Assembly: GCA_022509165.1 (NCBI GenBank) | Contig: JAFLTT010000008.1 | Location: 1 to 64,000, forward strand | Direction: 5' to 3' | Source of the DNA: Muribaculaceae bacterium | GTDB taxonomy: Bacteria; Bacteroidota; Bacteroidia; Bacteroidales; Muribaculaceae | DNA: 64,000 bases | Part shown: piece by piece, positions 49,151 through 57,564 of the stretch | Position numbering within the stretch: the stretch's first letter is position 1 | Layout: every line of letters starts with the position of its first letter | Notes under the pieces: model-generated | Told to the model about the DNA's origin: nothing | Database searches by the model: none | What the model saw: the letters and a program-made list of their open reading frames with translations, nothing else | Made by a program: the position numbers and the translations under genes

Positions 49151-49315
49151 TGATTATCCACAAAAATACCCAATTTCCCTGTTGAATATACCCCTCAAAT
49201 GTAGGGACACACGGCTCGTGCGTCCGGAAAAAATGAGTAAAACACACCACATTCAAGAGGACATACGCGCCGTACGTCCCTACTTCTTGACTTTGGATAC
49301 TTTTGCTTGTAATCA
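49151..49315 (-). repeat. Nested palindromic element, copy C (variant right hairpin)
   Basis: A 165 bp element between the universal stress protein stop and the mutS2 start. The left end TGATTATCC and the right end TGTAATCA are imperfect inverted repeats. The inner part (49201-49283) begins GTAGGGAC and ends GTCCCTAC like copy B. The left hairpin keeps the ACGGCTCGT centre. The right hairpin has another sequence, GGACATACG paired with CGTACGTCC around CGC. A leftward TACATTTG is at 49196-49203. TTTA occurs on both flanks (49147-49150 and 49316-49319) and could be a target duplication. Confidence 0.7.
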
Positions 49316-49323
49316 TTTAAATG

Positions 49324-50460
49324 TTAAATAGGAAGTGCAAGCAATGGTAGATCTCTTTCAAAAAGGAGTCGGTGGGCAATTCCCGGATTAAACAACCTCA
49401 TGAAAGCATTTTTCCTCCGGTTTGGAACTACAATTAGCTCTGTACCTCTTTGTGATTCATAATTGTTGAAATCGGCCATAAAGGTCTTTGGAGGAAGCAC
49501 CGCAGTTATAAAATGCGCCGTAGGATAGGTTTTAGTGAAGTAATCCCTTAGGTTTATTAGTTTGCTCTGTAAATTTTTATCAGATTTGTCACTTACCGGA
49601 ATTAGAGTAATTGTAACTTCCGGATATTCAAACATTCTCATGAAAGTATCCACACAAATAAGGTCATGTTGATCCATATTACAGAGATAGATCACTTCCT
49701 TTAAATTTTGTATGAGAGTGAAATTACAATTATCGGGTATTGAAAGCACCGGTACCTTACAATCGTCAAGCACTTCAGCTGTCACACTGCCAATCAATTG
49801 TTCTCCCTTCTTTTCCTTTCCTCTTGTCACCATCACTACCAGAGTGGGTGGTGAAAGCCTGCAATACTCTTTTATTACATCTTCTGCAACTCCGTCTTCC
49901 ATCAAAGCTTTGAATTTGATATCAGGCATCGTGCCGTTTTTCTGTTCTTCATGAATTTTCGATATCAGTTCTTTCATTTTCTTTCGGCCCTGCTTTTGCA
50001 GATCACGGCTGAGTTCCACCTCATTGTATTCCTCTTCCAAAGAATTGTCAATTCCCATGTTAGAGGCCTCATCCAAAGAAAAAGAGGGACTGAACACCGG
50101 TGTAGGATAAGCATGAAGTATCACGGGCTGCAGCTGAAGGAGTGCGGCAATATCAAAACCTGCTTTACAGGCACACATGCAGTAATCGTTGAAGTCTACC
50201 GGAATAAGTAGATCGCCCTTTTTCCCGTTAAGTATATTACCGGGACTTAAGGAACTAAGGTGTTCCATACTTTCGGTGACTTTGAGAGCCAATGGAAGGT
50301 CTTTCTCAGGTATCATTACTCTTACACCCACCGCTACAGGCGCTCCTGATGCAAGATATTTCTGTAACTTCACTTCAATACCGTGTGCCTCAAGAATTTT
50401 CTTAAGGGCCATTGCATGTTCGAGGGTATGAATGGCAAGAGTTATAAATTTATCATCCAT
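49324..50460 (-). CDS. Universal stress protein family protein
   Basis: A cytoplasmic protein of about 378 residues. The N-terminal 75 residues (FITLAIHTLEHAMALKKILEAHGIEV) resemble small DUF2007-like signal domains. The rest shows two Usp-like halves: LLIPVDFNDYCMCACKAGFDIA to the region ending KVPVLSIPD, and a second, more divergent half to LLALPI. The G-2x-G-9x-G(S/T) nucleotide motif of ATP-binding Usp proteins is only partly seen (VTRGKEKKGEQLIGSVT), so ATP binding is uncertain. A GTG at 50464-50466 could also start it; I chose the ATG at 50458-50460. A strong hairpin ends 12 bp upstream of that ATG. Function under stress is inferred from family only. Confidence 0.82.
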   Translation of the reverse strand: MDDKFITLAIHTLEHAMALKKILEAHGIEVKLQKYLASGAPVAVGVRVMIPEKDLPLALKVTESMEHLSSLSPGNILNGKKGDLLIPVDFNDYCMCACKAGFDIAALLQLQPVILHAYPTPVFSPSFSLDEASNMGIDNSLEEEYNEVELSRDLQKQGRKKMKELISKIHEEQKNGTMPDIKFKALMEDGVAEDVIKEYCRLSPPTLVVMVTRGKEKKGEQLIGSVTAEVLDDCKVPVLSIPDNCNFTLIQNLKEVIYLCNMDQHDLICVDTFMRMFEYPEVTITLIPVSDKSDKNLQSKLINLRDYFTKTYPTAHFITAVLPPKTFMADFNNYESQRGTELIVVPNRRKNAFMRLFNPGIAHRLLFERDLPLLALPI

Positions 50461-50471
50461 AATCACACAAT

Positions 50472-50501
50472 GGCGTCCCGGAAAGCCGAGACGCCTTTTT
50501 T
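50472..50501 (+). terminator. Strong hairpin with plus-strand T-run just upstream of the usp start
   Basis: GGCGTCCCGG and CCGAGACGCC pair (one mismatch) around AAAG, and six T follow on the plus strand. It looks like a plus-strand terminator, although no plus-strand gene ends here. On the minus strand the same hairpin would sit in the leader of the usp mRNA, right before its start codon. Confidence 0.6.
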
Positions 50502-50567
50502 ATTGAATCAGTTTTTTATTGGTTGGGTTAAGTTCCTTCCTTTGTATATAAGTCCGGATTAGTGGGT

Positions 50568-50828
50568 TTAATCCTCCTTGTTTTGTTCTTCAAGGATTTT
50601 CACAGCCATATCATAAATAGTGGTATCGTCAAGTACTACAATACCTCCATCAGGTCCCGGTTCGATATGCATACCCACATTCTTTCCAAACTGATAGTTA
50701 ACACCACCGAAATAGTTGCGTACAGTCTGTACAGTCAGGTTCAGTTCGTCAGCTATTCGATGGGTTGCTCCATCGGGGAGACTGTCTTTAAGTCTGCGAA
50801 GCTCATTGAATGTGATTGTTTTGCTCAT
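50568..50828 (-). CDS. Small helix-turn-helix DNA-binding protein
   Basis: An 86-residue protein of a Bacteroidetes-type DNA-binding family. Residues 5-45 read as a helix-turn-helix: NELRRLKDSLPDGATHRIADELNLTVQTVRNYFGG, with the turn at DELNLT and a recognition helix VQTVRNYFG. The C-terminal half (GPDGGIVVLDDTTIYDMAVKIL) may mediate dimerisation. The frame opens three codons earlier at 50837, but MSKTITF at 50828 is the usual beginning of such proteins. It lies 101 bp upstream of the usp gene on the same strand and 187 bp downstream of batE. Its targets are unknown; a nucleoid-associated or local regulatory role is possible. Confidence 0.82.
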   Translation of the reverse strand: MSKTITFNELRRLKDSLPDGATHRIADELNLTVQTVRNYFGGVNYQFGKNVGMHIEPGPDGGIVVLDDTTIYDMAVKILEEQNKED

Positions 50829-51024
50829 ATATTTCAAGTTTTTATTTTTTACATGTTCTCTAATCGGGTCCGGAATTCCGGATAATATTGTGATCCCGGT
50901 TGAGACTCACTTTTATGTTATTGTGTTATTTCGTTTGCTAATTTAAGAATTATTTCTCCCTATACAAAGAAAAAACGTCTTATCTTAATGTGTTATAAAA
51001 CATATTACTCTCTCCCTATTCTTA

Positions 51025-51840
51025 TCAGATTATTTCCACATCCTTGGCTTCAAGCCATCCGATATAATCCGAGTTAAGGCGCACTTTATACCAGGTTACC
51101 ACACCTTCGGCATCTGTCTCTTCTGAAATAATTCTAATTTTTGTACCACGTGTGAGCACTCCTTCATTCTGTTCACTCTCATTATTTAACGTGGGTTCCG
51201 TCTGCAGCGGGGCCTTGAATGCCATAACCACTCCATAGTCATGATTGCGTGTCTCGGCTGCCCCCATATAAGCACAGACAAGACATATCATGCTCCAGCC
51301 TAAGAGTATGAATCCTCCAAAGAAACCAACTTTCCGGAGCAATACGTTGGAAGTAAAAAGGTATAAATTTGCACATCCCGCAAACAGAAGGAAACAAGCC
51401 GCCGCCCAACCGGCCCACGTATTAGATGAAGTGTCTTGAGCAACTGACTTATGCACTGTCTGAAAAAAATTTAAAGTATCTTCATTCACTTTTTTTCTTT
51501 TTCCACGTTGCTCAGCTTTATTGGAATCCTCTATTTTGCCTGTAAGATATTTGAGATTGGTATTGATTCTTTTATTGGAAGGATCTAATTTCTTTGCCTT
51601 CTGATAGCACAACATGGCTTGGCCAAAATCACCATCCTGAAGATAGGCATTCCCCAAATTGAATAACAGAGCGGCTGAGGTACCATATTCTTCCATCACT
51701 TGCTGATAAAGATTAATGGCCACTCCATAATTACCGGCATTATAGGCGGAATCAGCCTCACTTACCTGGGGAAGTGCATTCGCTGTCAGTACAGTAAGGA
51801 AAGTAACCAAAGATAGTATGATACGTTTAAATCTCTTCAT
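51025..51840 (-). CDS. batE: BatE, TPR and SH3 domain protein of the Bat operon
   Basis: Last gene of the aerotolerance operon. The 271-residue protein has a signal peptide (to about residue 22), two TPR units (about 25-100, including ALLFNLGNAYLQDGDFGQAMLCYQKA), two membrane segments (about 140-160 and 170-192) and a C-terminal bacterial SH3-like domain (about 205-270, ending DYIGWLEAKDVEII). The frame starts at 51861, but MKRFKRI at 51840 gives a better signal peptide; either start overlaps the end of batD. In Bacteroides the Bat proteins are thought to form an envelope complex needed for oxygen tolerance; the biochemical role is not known. Confidence 0.9.
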   Translation of the reverse strand: MKRFKRIILSLVTFLTVLTANALPQVSEADSAYNAGNYGVAINLYQQVMEEYGTSAALLFNLGNAYLQDGDFGQAMLCYQKAKKLDPSNKRINTNLKYLTGKIEDSNKAEQRGKRKKVNEDTLNFFQTVHKSVAQDTSSNTWAGWAAACFLLFAGCANLYLFTSNVLLRKVGFFGGFILLGWSMICLVCAYMGAAETRNHDYGVVMAFKAPLQTEPTLNNESEQNEGVLTRGTKIRIISEETDAEGVVTWYKVRLNSDYIGWLEAKDVEII

Positions 51841-53665
51841 TTTTTTTCGCTTTAAATGCATCCTCCAGTGTATTCATCATGGAGATAGTTCTATCATAGA
51901 TTGTATTCATATCAGAGGCAGCCGATGAAGGAGCATATTTCTCAAACTCCACATCATCCATGAGGGTTATAAGGCTTTGGATTTCCTCATCAGTAATATC
52001 TCTCATCGCTAATTTTCCGCTTATATTTTCTCTGCTTAGTTCGGAGGTAGGAATACTGAGTTTATCACTCAGATAGCCCCATAAAGATATCAGGATTTCA
52101 TCATAGAAACTATTTCGGTCGTTGGCCTTCATATATTCATAAGCTCGTCTCAGACGTCGACGGGCCATACGGTTAGCCTTTCGGCTTCTTACCGCAAGGA
52201 TATCTGAATTGGCTGCAAGATAAGATTTATACCATACATACGCTATGATAGTCCCTCCGATCGGTATTATATAAAATAACCAGTAGAAAAATCCATAGAC
52301 ATAAGGACGATGTTCAGGTGTCAGATTATTCACTACCGATAAAAGGCGCGAGTCAAAGGCCGCCGAAGTCTTGATCTGAGATTTTTCCGAACCACTTCCC
52401 TTCTCTACTGCTATCTGATAACCTGAAGTTACCGATGTTTCATACTTATTGGTTGCCGGGTTAAAATATACCAGTTTTACGTCAGGCAACCTATAATTAC
52501 CCCACTCCAAAGGCATGAAAGAATAATCAAATTTTATTTTCCCCGACACATCAGTCCTGCCTACATTCACATTGGCTTCTGAAGTGGGTGTATAAACTTC
52601 CAATTCCGAAGGGAAAAGTTTCTGCAAATCAGGAAGGTTGATATACTTAATGTTGCCGGAACCTTCTACGGTGTAAACTATAGAGGCTACCTGATTCGTG
52701 ACAAATTTTTGTGCCGGAAGAGAGGACGTGATTTTGAAATTTCCCACACCACCTGAAAAATCGCTTGGTATGGGTTTCGGCAGACTTTTTACATTCACAG
52801 TCAGTTCATTAGGGGTAACATTAAGTTGCAATGGTTTTGATACCGAAAGATTTCCATAGAATGGGTCGCGATAATATTCTCTTTGATCTACACTGACTGT
52901 ATAGGTGTTACCTTTCACTGTCAAGGTACCCTCATGTTGTGGGAAAATTATATATCTTGCTATTATGGCTGTGGCATAAGTTTTGCCCTGATACGTTTCG
53001 TATTCCAAAGAAGTGGAGATATCTTTCGACTCTTCCACCACAAATCCGTCAAACTTAGGAGAAGCAGTGGCTCCTATAAATTTTATGGCATCGTAGGTAG
53101 AATAGAGTTTTACTGTGTATAAAATAGCTTGCTGAACATATGCGGAAGTCTGCGATACTTCTGCTCTCATAAAGAGGTTGCCATCACCTTTTCCTATATA
53201 CTCAGGTTTATCAGGGTCGGAATTTCCCTGAGCGTTACCTTGCTGTTGAGCCGGTGAATTTTGCTCCGGCATAGGAGCGCCGATAGCATAAGCTATTGTG
53301 TTACTTTTCACTCCACCTACAGTGATTGGTCCATATGAAAATTTTCCTTCTTTCTGTGCCCGAAGAGTCACTGTATAAGTATAGCTCACACTTTGTGTAG
53401 TCTTTCCATTCACACTGGAGAAACTGGACCATTGTCCGGTGCGGTCAAAATAAACCACTTTTGCTCCCGGCACATCCGATGGCTTTTCAGGAGTACCATT
53501 CACATCCTTTATCTCCATTATAATGTAAAACAGATCTCCCACTGCTATCTCGCGTTTTCCTCGGGTGGGTGACACTGAAAGTGTCACTGACTGCCCATAG
53601 GAGTCAATGACACTGAATATTGAAATCAATATTATGACTATGAAAGATATCTTTCCTGACTTCAT
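51827..53665 (-). CDS. batD: BatD, oxygen-tolerance envelope protein
   Basis: A 612-residue protein with a signal peptide (to about residue 24) and tandem beta-sandwich domains of the BatD family (about 25-450, with NLFMRAEVSQTSAYVQQAI and ITSSLPAQKFVTNQVASIVY). One membrane helix lies near 465-485, and a cytoplasmic helical tail contains RRRLRRAYEYM. A Gln/Asn-rich linker around residues 135-155 separates the first two domains. It lies 29 bp after batC and overlaps batE. The protein probably places a large domain in the periplasm to contact the VWA proteins BatA and BatB. Confidence 0.92.
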   Translation of the reverse strand: MKSGKISFIVIILISIFSVIDSYGQSVTLSVSPTRGKREIAVGDLFYIIMEIKDVNGTPEKPSDVPGAKVVYFDRTGQWSSFSSVNGKTTQSVSYTYTVTLRAQKEGKFSYGPITVGGVKSNTIAYAIGAPMPEQNSPAQQQGNAQGNSDPDKPEYIGKGDGNLFMRAEVSQTSAYVQQAILYTVKLYSTYDAIKFIGATASPKFDGFVVEESKDISTSLEYETYQGKTYATAIIARYIIFPQHEGTLTVKGNTYTVSVDQREYYRDPFYGNLSVSKPLQLNVTPNELTVNVKSLPKPIPSDFSGGVGNFKITSSLPAQKFVTNQVASIVYTVEGSGNIKYINLPDLQKLFPSELEVYTPTSEANVNVGRTDVSGKIKFDYSFMPLEWGNYRLPDVKLVYFNPATNKYETSVTSGYQIAVEKGSGSEKSQIKTSAAFDSRLLSVVNNLTPEHRPYVYGFFYWLFYIIPIGGTIIAYVWYKSYLAANSDILAVRSRKANRMARRRLRRAYEYMKANDRNSFYDEILISLWGYLSDKLSIPTSELSRENISGKLAMRDITDEEIQSLITLMDDVEFEKYAPSSAASDMNTIYDRTISMMNTLEDAFKAKKNEEI

Positions 53666-53694
53666 AGATTCTTCTTTTTATCTATGCATCTATC

Positions 53695-54480
53695 TTACCA
53701 GTTTCGCCTGTTCCTGTTTCTCTGTCTACTCTTTTCAGCATTCTGCCCGGCTACCTTGGCTCTGGTCTGATTCTCTTTATTTTCTATCGCATTTAATATT
53801 TGTTCTGCCGTCTGTTGATTTATATTATTCTGGGGTTGCTCATTCTGGTTCTGATCCTGCTGGTCCTGGTTTTGATCTTGTTGGTCCTGATTCTGTTCCT
53901 GTTGATCCTGCTGATCCTCCTGTTCCTGATTTTCCTGTTGCTGATCTTGATTTTGATCCTGCTGTTGGTCTTGTATCTTCAGTTGGGTTATTCTCAGGTT
54001 TCTCCTTGCATCGTCATCCTCCGGATTAAGTCTTAAAGCATCCTTATAGTAACCTAAGGCTTTGCTGTAATCCTGAGAATTAAAAGCCACGTTTCCAAGA
54101 TTGTAATTTGCCTTTGAAGCAAGGTCAGGTCTTCGGCCTCCAAGGTTTGCCACCTGTTCCATATTCTTGACACCTGATGCCAACATTCTTTTTGCAGCCT
54201 CAGTGGTATCATTAGGATTGCTTCCAATTCTGATTTCTGCCAATCCGAGATTATATCTGCCGGCAACCGAAGAGGAATTCTCATCTAATGCCAGCTGATA
54301 CTCTTTAACAGCATCCTTGTATTTACCCTCTTCATAGAGTTTATTACCCTTTGTGATATGGTTCCTTTCCTTCTTGGTAGAAAACGGTGTATTGTCTGTT
54401 TCCGCTGCTTTCAGTTCAGCACAAAAGGGGAATAACAGAGAGATTATGATAAAAAAAGATATTTTTTTCAACTCTTTCAT
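53695..54480 (-). CDS. batC: BatC, TPR protein with Gln/Asp-rich tail
   Basis: A 261-residue exported protein: signal peptide (to about residue 26), TPR units (about 38-165, with AVKEYQLALDENSSSVAGRYNLG and ALGYYKDALRLNPEDDDARRN), then a low-complexity tail (about 173-230) of QDQQ, QDQN and QEQ repeats, ending in a basic segment (SRQRNRNRRNW). BatC TPRs are thought to bind partner proteins of the Bat complex. The start overlaps the batB stop (ATGA, 54477-54480). The repeat DNA (about 53800-53960) is likely to vary in length between strains. Confidence 0.92.
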   Translation of the reverse strand: MKELKKISFFIIISLLFPFCAELKAAETDNTPFSTKKERNHITKGNKLYEEGKYKDAVKEYQLALDENSSSVAGRYNLGLAEIRIGSNPNDTTEAAKRMLASGVKNMEQVANLGGRRPDLASKANYNLGNVAFNSQDYSKALGYYKDALRLNPEDDDARRNLRITQLKIQDQQQDQNQDQQQENQEQEDQQDQQEQNQDQQDQNQDQQDQNQNEQPQNNINQQTAEQILNAIENKENQTRAKVAGQNAEKSRQRNRNRRNW

Positions 54481-55523
54481 GCTGTCTCTTTCTTGAAAAA
54501 TGTAATCTTATCGAGCCATCCGATCTTCCTGTCGAGGATAAAAATATCCAATATTAACAATGCGAGGGCAAAGATGGCAAACAAAGGGAAGAGTTCATCG
54601 TGTACAGCTGAAATATTAGATTCAAGTGATGCTTTCTTCAATGTCTCCAGCTGTTTGTCAAGTTCATTCAGAGCCTCTCGATTTGATGCATTCACGTAAA
54701 TACCATTTCCGGCCTGTGCTATGGAGGCAGCCAAATCTTCATTAAGTGCAGTCATTGCCCTTTCTCCGGTCAAAGGGTCTATCATATAGCCGCCATTCTT
54801 CAGTGGAATAGGAACGGCTACACTGCTTCCCAATCCCACTACATCTATTTGTATTCCGTCATTCGACGCTTTCTTAGCAGCCGACAGTACTCCTTCTTCA
54901 TCTTCCAGTTCATCTGCATCAGTGATGAGGATTATAGCTTTACCTATGTTTTTATCTTCACTGAAGGAAGAAGTAGCCATACTTATAGCTGAAGATATAT
55001 CTGTCCCTTGATTGTCAATCTGAGACGGGTCTATTGAATTAAGAAACATCTTGGCCGAAACATAGTCGTTAGTAACAGGGATTAAAGTATAGGCATCTCC
55101 TGCATACACTATAAGGCCAACCCGGTCATTGTCCAGACGATTGATGAGTCTTTCCAACATAAGCTTTGCAGTACGCATCCTGTCGCTTCCCTTCTCATCG
55201 GAGGTAGAAGATGCGTTCATTGAATTACTCGCATCCACGGCTATTATCACCTCTATACCTTCTTTTACTGTTTTCTCATCTTTTACTCCTCCCCATGGTC
55301 GGGCTAAGCAAAAGATTATAAGGAACAGCGCTGCCATCTCTATTGAAAGCTTCAAAGGAGGCTTAAAGGGAGAGACATCCGGCATAAGGGGCATAAGGCT
55401 GGAAATCTGCCCGAACTTTTTTAATTTCTTATGACGTGCATATCTTGCCCAAGCGTATAATATTACGAAAAATGGAATCAGCAATAGCAGGAACAAGAGT
55501 CCGGGATGGGCGAAACTGAACAT
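54477..55523 (-). CDS. batB: BatB, von Willebrand factor A protein
   Basis: A 348-residue membrane protein. Two hydrophobic segments at the N-terminus (about 8-27 and 57-77) are followed by a VWA domain (about 90-290) with the metal-ion site DASNSMN. The other MIDAS residues lie in the DNQGTD and LITDADE segments. A further membrane helix lies near 308-328. The Asn in place of the usual Gly in DxSxS is a conservative variant, and the metal site should work. It overlaps batC by 4 bp and is 53 bp from batA. VWA domains bind protein partners, here probably BatA and BatD. Confidence 0.92.
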   Translation of the reverse strand: MFSFAHPGLLFLLLLIPFFVILYAWARYARHKKLKKFGQISSLMPLMPDVSPFKPPLKLSIEMAALFLIIFCLARPWGGVKDEKTVKEGIEVIIAVDASNSMNASSTSDEKGSDRMRTAKLMLERLINRLDNDRVGLIVYAGDAYTLIPVTNDYVSAKMFLNSIDPSQIDNQGTDISSAISMATSSFSEDKNIGKAIILITDADELEDEEGVLSAAKKASNDGIQIDVVGLGSSVAVPIPLKNGGYMIDPLTGERAMTALNEDLAASIAQAGNGIYVNASNREALNELDKQLETLKKASLESNISAVHDELFPLFAIFALALLILDIFILDRKIGWLDKITFFKKETA

Positions 55524-55576
55524 CTATCGTAGTTTTTTAGTTTTCTTTTAAAATAAAATCTTATTCCATGTTTTTA

Positions 55577-56548
55577 TCATGGTATGCGCCTTAACAATGT
55601 GTATCGGAGTAAAAGATACAGACCCAATGCACATAAAGATAAAAGTATCCACGGTTCAAAATTCTCTTCTGTATAAGTGTATTTATCTACATCAAGCACA
55701 CTCTTTTCGAGAGAATCTATTTCATCAAATACCTTTCTAAGCACTTTTTCATCTTTAGCCCTGAAATATTTGCCATTTGTAGTCTCCGCTATTTCTCTCA
55801 AGGATTCCTCGTCAATTTTCGTCTCAATTGTAGTGGAAGAAAAACCATAGGGATCAGGTATATTTATCGAGCCGTTGGTACCCACTCCAATGGTGTATAC
55901 TCTTACCCCTTTCTGGCGGGCTATCTGAGCGGCCGTAGCGGGAGGCACATCACCTGCATTGTTGGTACCATCCGTAAGCAAGATGATACTCTTTGACTTT
56001 GCTTTTCCTGAAATGATGCGGTTGATTGCGCTCACAAGACCGTCGCCGATGGCTGTTCCGTCGGTCAGGTCACCCATCTTAATATTGTCTATGGCATTTA
56101 TAAGGGCACTTCGGTCGTTGGTCAGAGGCATCAGACTCAGACTCTCTCCGGCAAATACCACAAGGCCCATATTGTCATGCTCTCGATGGTTGACAAACTT
56201 CGATGCCACATCTTTAGCGGCAGCGAACCTTGAAGGAGAAAAATCCTTGGCATTCATACTGCCTGAGATGTCGAGCGCAAGTACTATATCTGTGCCGCTA
56301 ATTCTCGATTTATTGAATGCGTCATGAGTCTGAGGTCGGGCTAAAGCCACTATCAGACCTCCGATTGCAACCAATTGGAGAACAAAACAAAAATGGATCA
56401 GCAATTCCTTCCATGATCTCGGTATTTTGACTACAGGAGATACTGTAGAAATACCCAAAGAAGGATTGGCATTTTTATATTTCCAGATGTACCATGCTAT
56501 AAGTGGCACATAAAGAAGAAACAGGAATAACAGACCGGGATGTTTCAT
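55577..56548 (-). CDS. batA: BatA, von Willebrand factor A protein
   Basis: A 323-residue protein with the same plan as BatB: N-terminal membrane segments (about 5-22 and 52-72), a VWA domain (about 85-285) with the intact MIDAS motif DISGSMN and the LLTDGTNNAG segment, and a C-terminal helix (about 300-318). Its start codon overlaps the stop of the preceding operon gene by one base at 56548. BatA and BatB probably act as a pair in the inner membrane, with the VWA domain facing the periplasm. Confidence 0.92.
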   Translation of the reverse strand: MKHPGLLFLFLLYVPLIAWYIWKYKNANPSLGISTVSPVVKIPRSWKELLIHFCFVLQLVAIGGLIVALARPQTHDAFNKSRISGTDIVLALDISGSMNAKDFSPSRFAAAKDVASKFVNHREHDNMGLVVFAGESLSLMPLTNDRSALINAIDNIKMGDLTDGTAIGDGLVSAINRIISGKAKSKSIILLTDGTNNAGDVPPATAAQIARQKGVRVYTIGVGTNGSINIPDPYGFSSTTIETKIDEESLREIAETTNGKYFRAKDEKVLRKVFDEIDSLEKSVLDVDKYTYTEENFEPWILLSLCALGLYLLLRYTLLRRIP

Positions 56549-57564
56549 CAGGCATCACCTCCTTCCCTCTTCTCTGTTTCATTATCCTGAGGGTTTTGAA
56601 CCGGGATTGTTTCTTCCACAAATTTTACAGCATTATCGTAAGCCGCGATACTGTCTGCAGGCAACGGACGTACTTTGGCAAATTTAACGAAATCGGCCAC
56701 GTTAAGAATCTGTTTTACATAATCGCGCTTATCTCTGAGGTCGCTTTCATAAATTTTATCCATTATCTGCCTTGATGTCATTTCCATGGCATTGATGCCA
56801 AACCTCTCAAAGAGATACACCCTAAGGATATCAGTAAGTTCAGTGAAATAATCTTTTTCGAGTCCTTGTTCCCAAAGTTTTCTATTCTTAAGGCGCTGAA
56901 GAGAACCCAAAGCGACATCCCAGGGTTTGGGAAGTTCTTTTGGTGCAATAAATGGAATAACCTTTTTCTTGAAGTTCTTTGTTCCATAGAGGAATACGCA
57001 CACTGCAAGGAAAATTATAAGCCATAACCACCAAAAATCAAGAAGCCAATCAGGAATCCAGTCATAAAATCTTTTTCCGTCAGGTTCTACTACATTGGCA
57101 AAACCTGCTATCGGATCTTCGGCAGTCACATTTACCGGATATACGTTGAATGTCAGAGAGTTGGATACCGCTGAATCCTTCCCGGCTAAATAAATAAATT
57201 TAGGCAGTGTATAGGTTCCGGAATCAAAGGACTGCATTGGTATGGCATAATTGAGCTGGATTTTACCGGAGCCCAATTCCGTAGTATCCACAGAATAATT
57301 TGTGCGTAATTCCACACTGTCACCACATACTGTGGCATAACCTCTGGCTCTATCTATCTCTTGAAAAATCGAGAGCCTGCCATTGGTGCCTTTATCTTCT
57401 ACCACTTCCAGGTGAAGTGTAGTGACGTTTCCCATAAGCAGATTAACTGAGTCAAGCCGTGCTGACATCGATAAATTAGCTCCGAAACTCTTAAAAGAGC
57501 CCAGAAGCAATATGGCAATCAAAAAAAGCAGGTTTTTTCTCCTTTTCATCTTATTCATTTTCAA
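56548..57564 (-). CDS. Bat operon membrane protein (unnamed)
   Basis: A 338-residue protein always found between the DUF58 and batA genes in such operons. It has a signal peptide (to about residue 28), a beta-rich extracytoplasmic domain (about 30-170), one membrane helix (about 178-196, LLDFWWLWLIIFLAVCVFL) and a cytoplasmic helical domain (about 215-320) with FTELTDILRVYLFERFGINAMEMTSRQI. The tail is acidic and hydrophilic. It overlaps DUF58 by ATGA (57561-57564) and batA by one base, so translation is coupled on both sides. Its arrangement mirrors BatD, suggesting it links cytosolic MoxR or DUF58 to the periplasmic VWA proteins. Confidence 0.85.
   Translation of the reverse strand: MKMNKMKRRKNLLFLIAILLLGSFKSFGANLSMSARLDSVNLLMGNVTTLHLEVVEDKGTNGRLSIFQEIDRARGYATVCGDSVELRTNYSVDTTELGSGKIQLNYAIPMQSFDSGTYTLPKFIYLAGKDSAVSNSLTFNVYPVNVTAEDPIAGFANVVEPDGKRFYDWIPDWLLDFWWLWLIIFLAVCVFLYGTKNFKKKVIPFIAPKELPKPWDVALGSLQRLKNRKLWEQGLEKDYFTELTDILRVYLFERFGINAMEMTSRQIMDKIYESDLRDKRDYVKQILNVADFVKFAKVRPLPADSIAAYDNAVKFVEETIPVQNPQDNETEKREGGDA

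Noticed and set aside
53800..54036. Strongly hydrophobic Leu/Ile-rich plus-strand frame
   Set aside because: It is the antisense of the Gln/Asp repeat of batC; the hydrophobicity is a mirror effect of the repeat codons.
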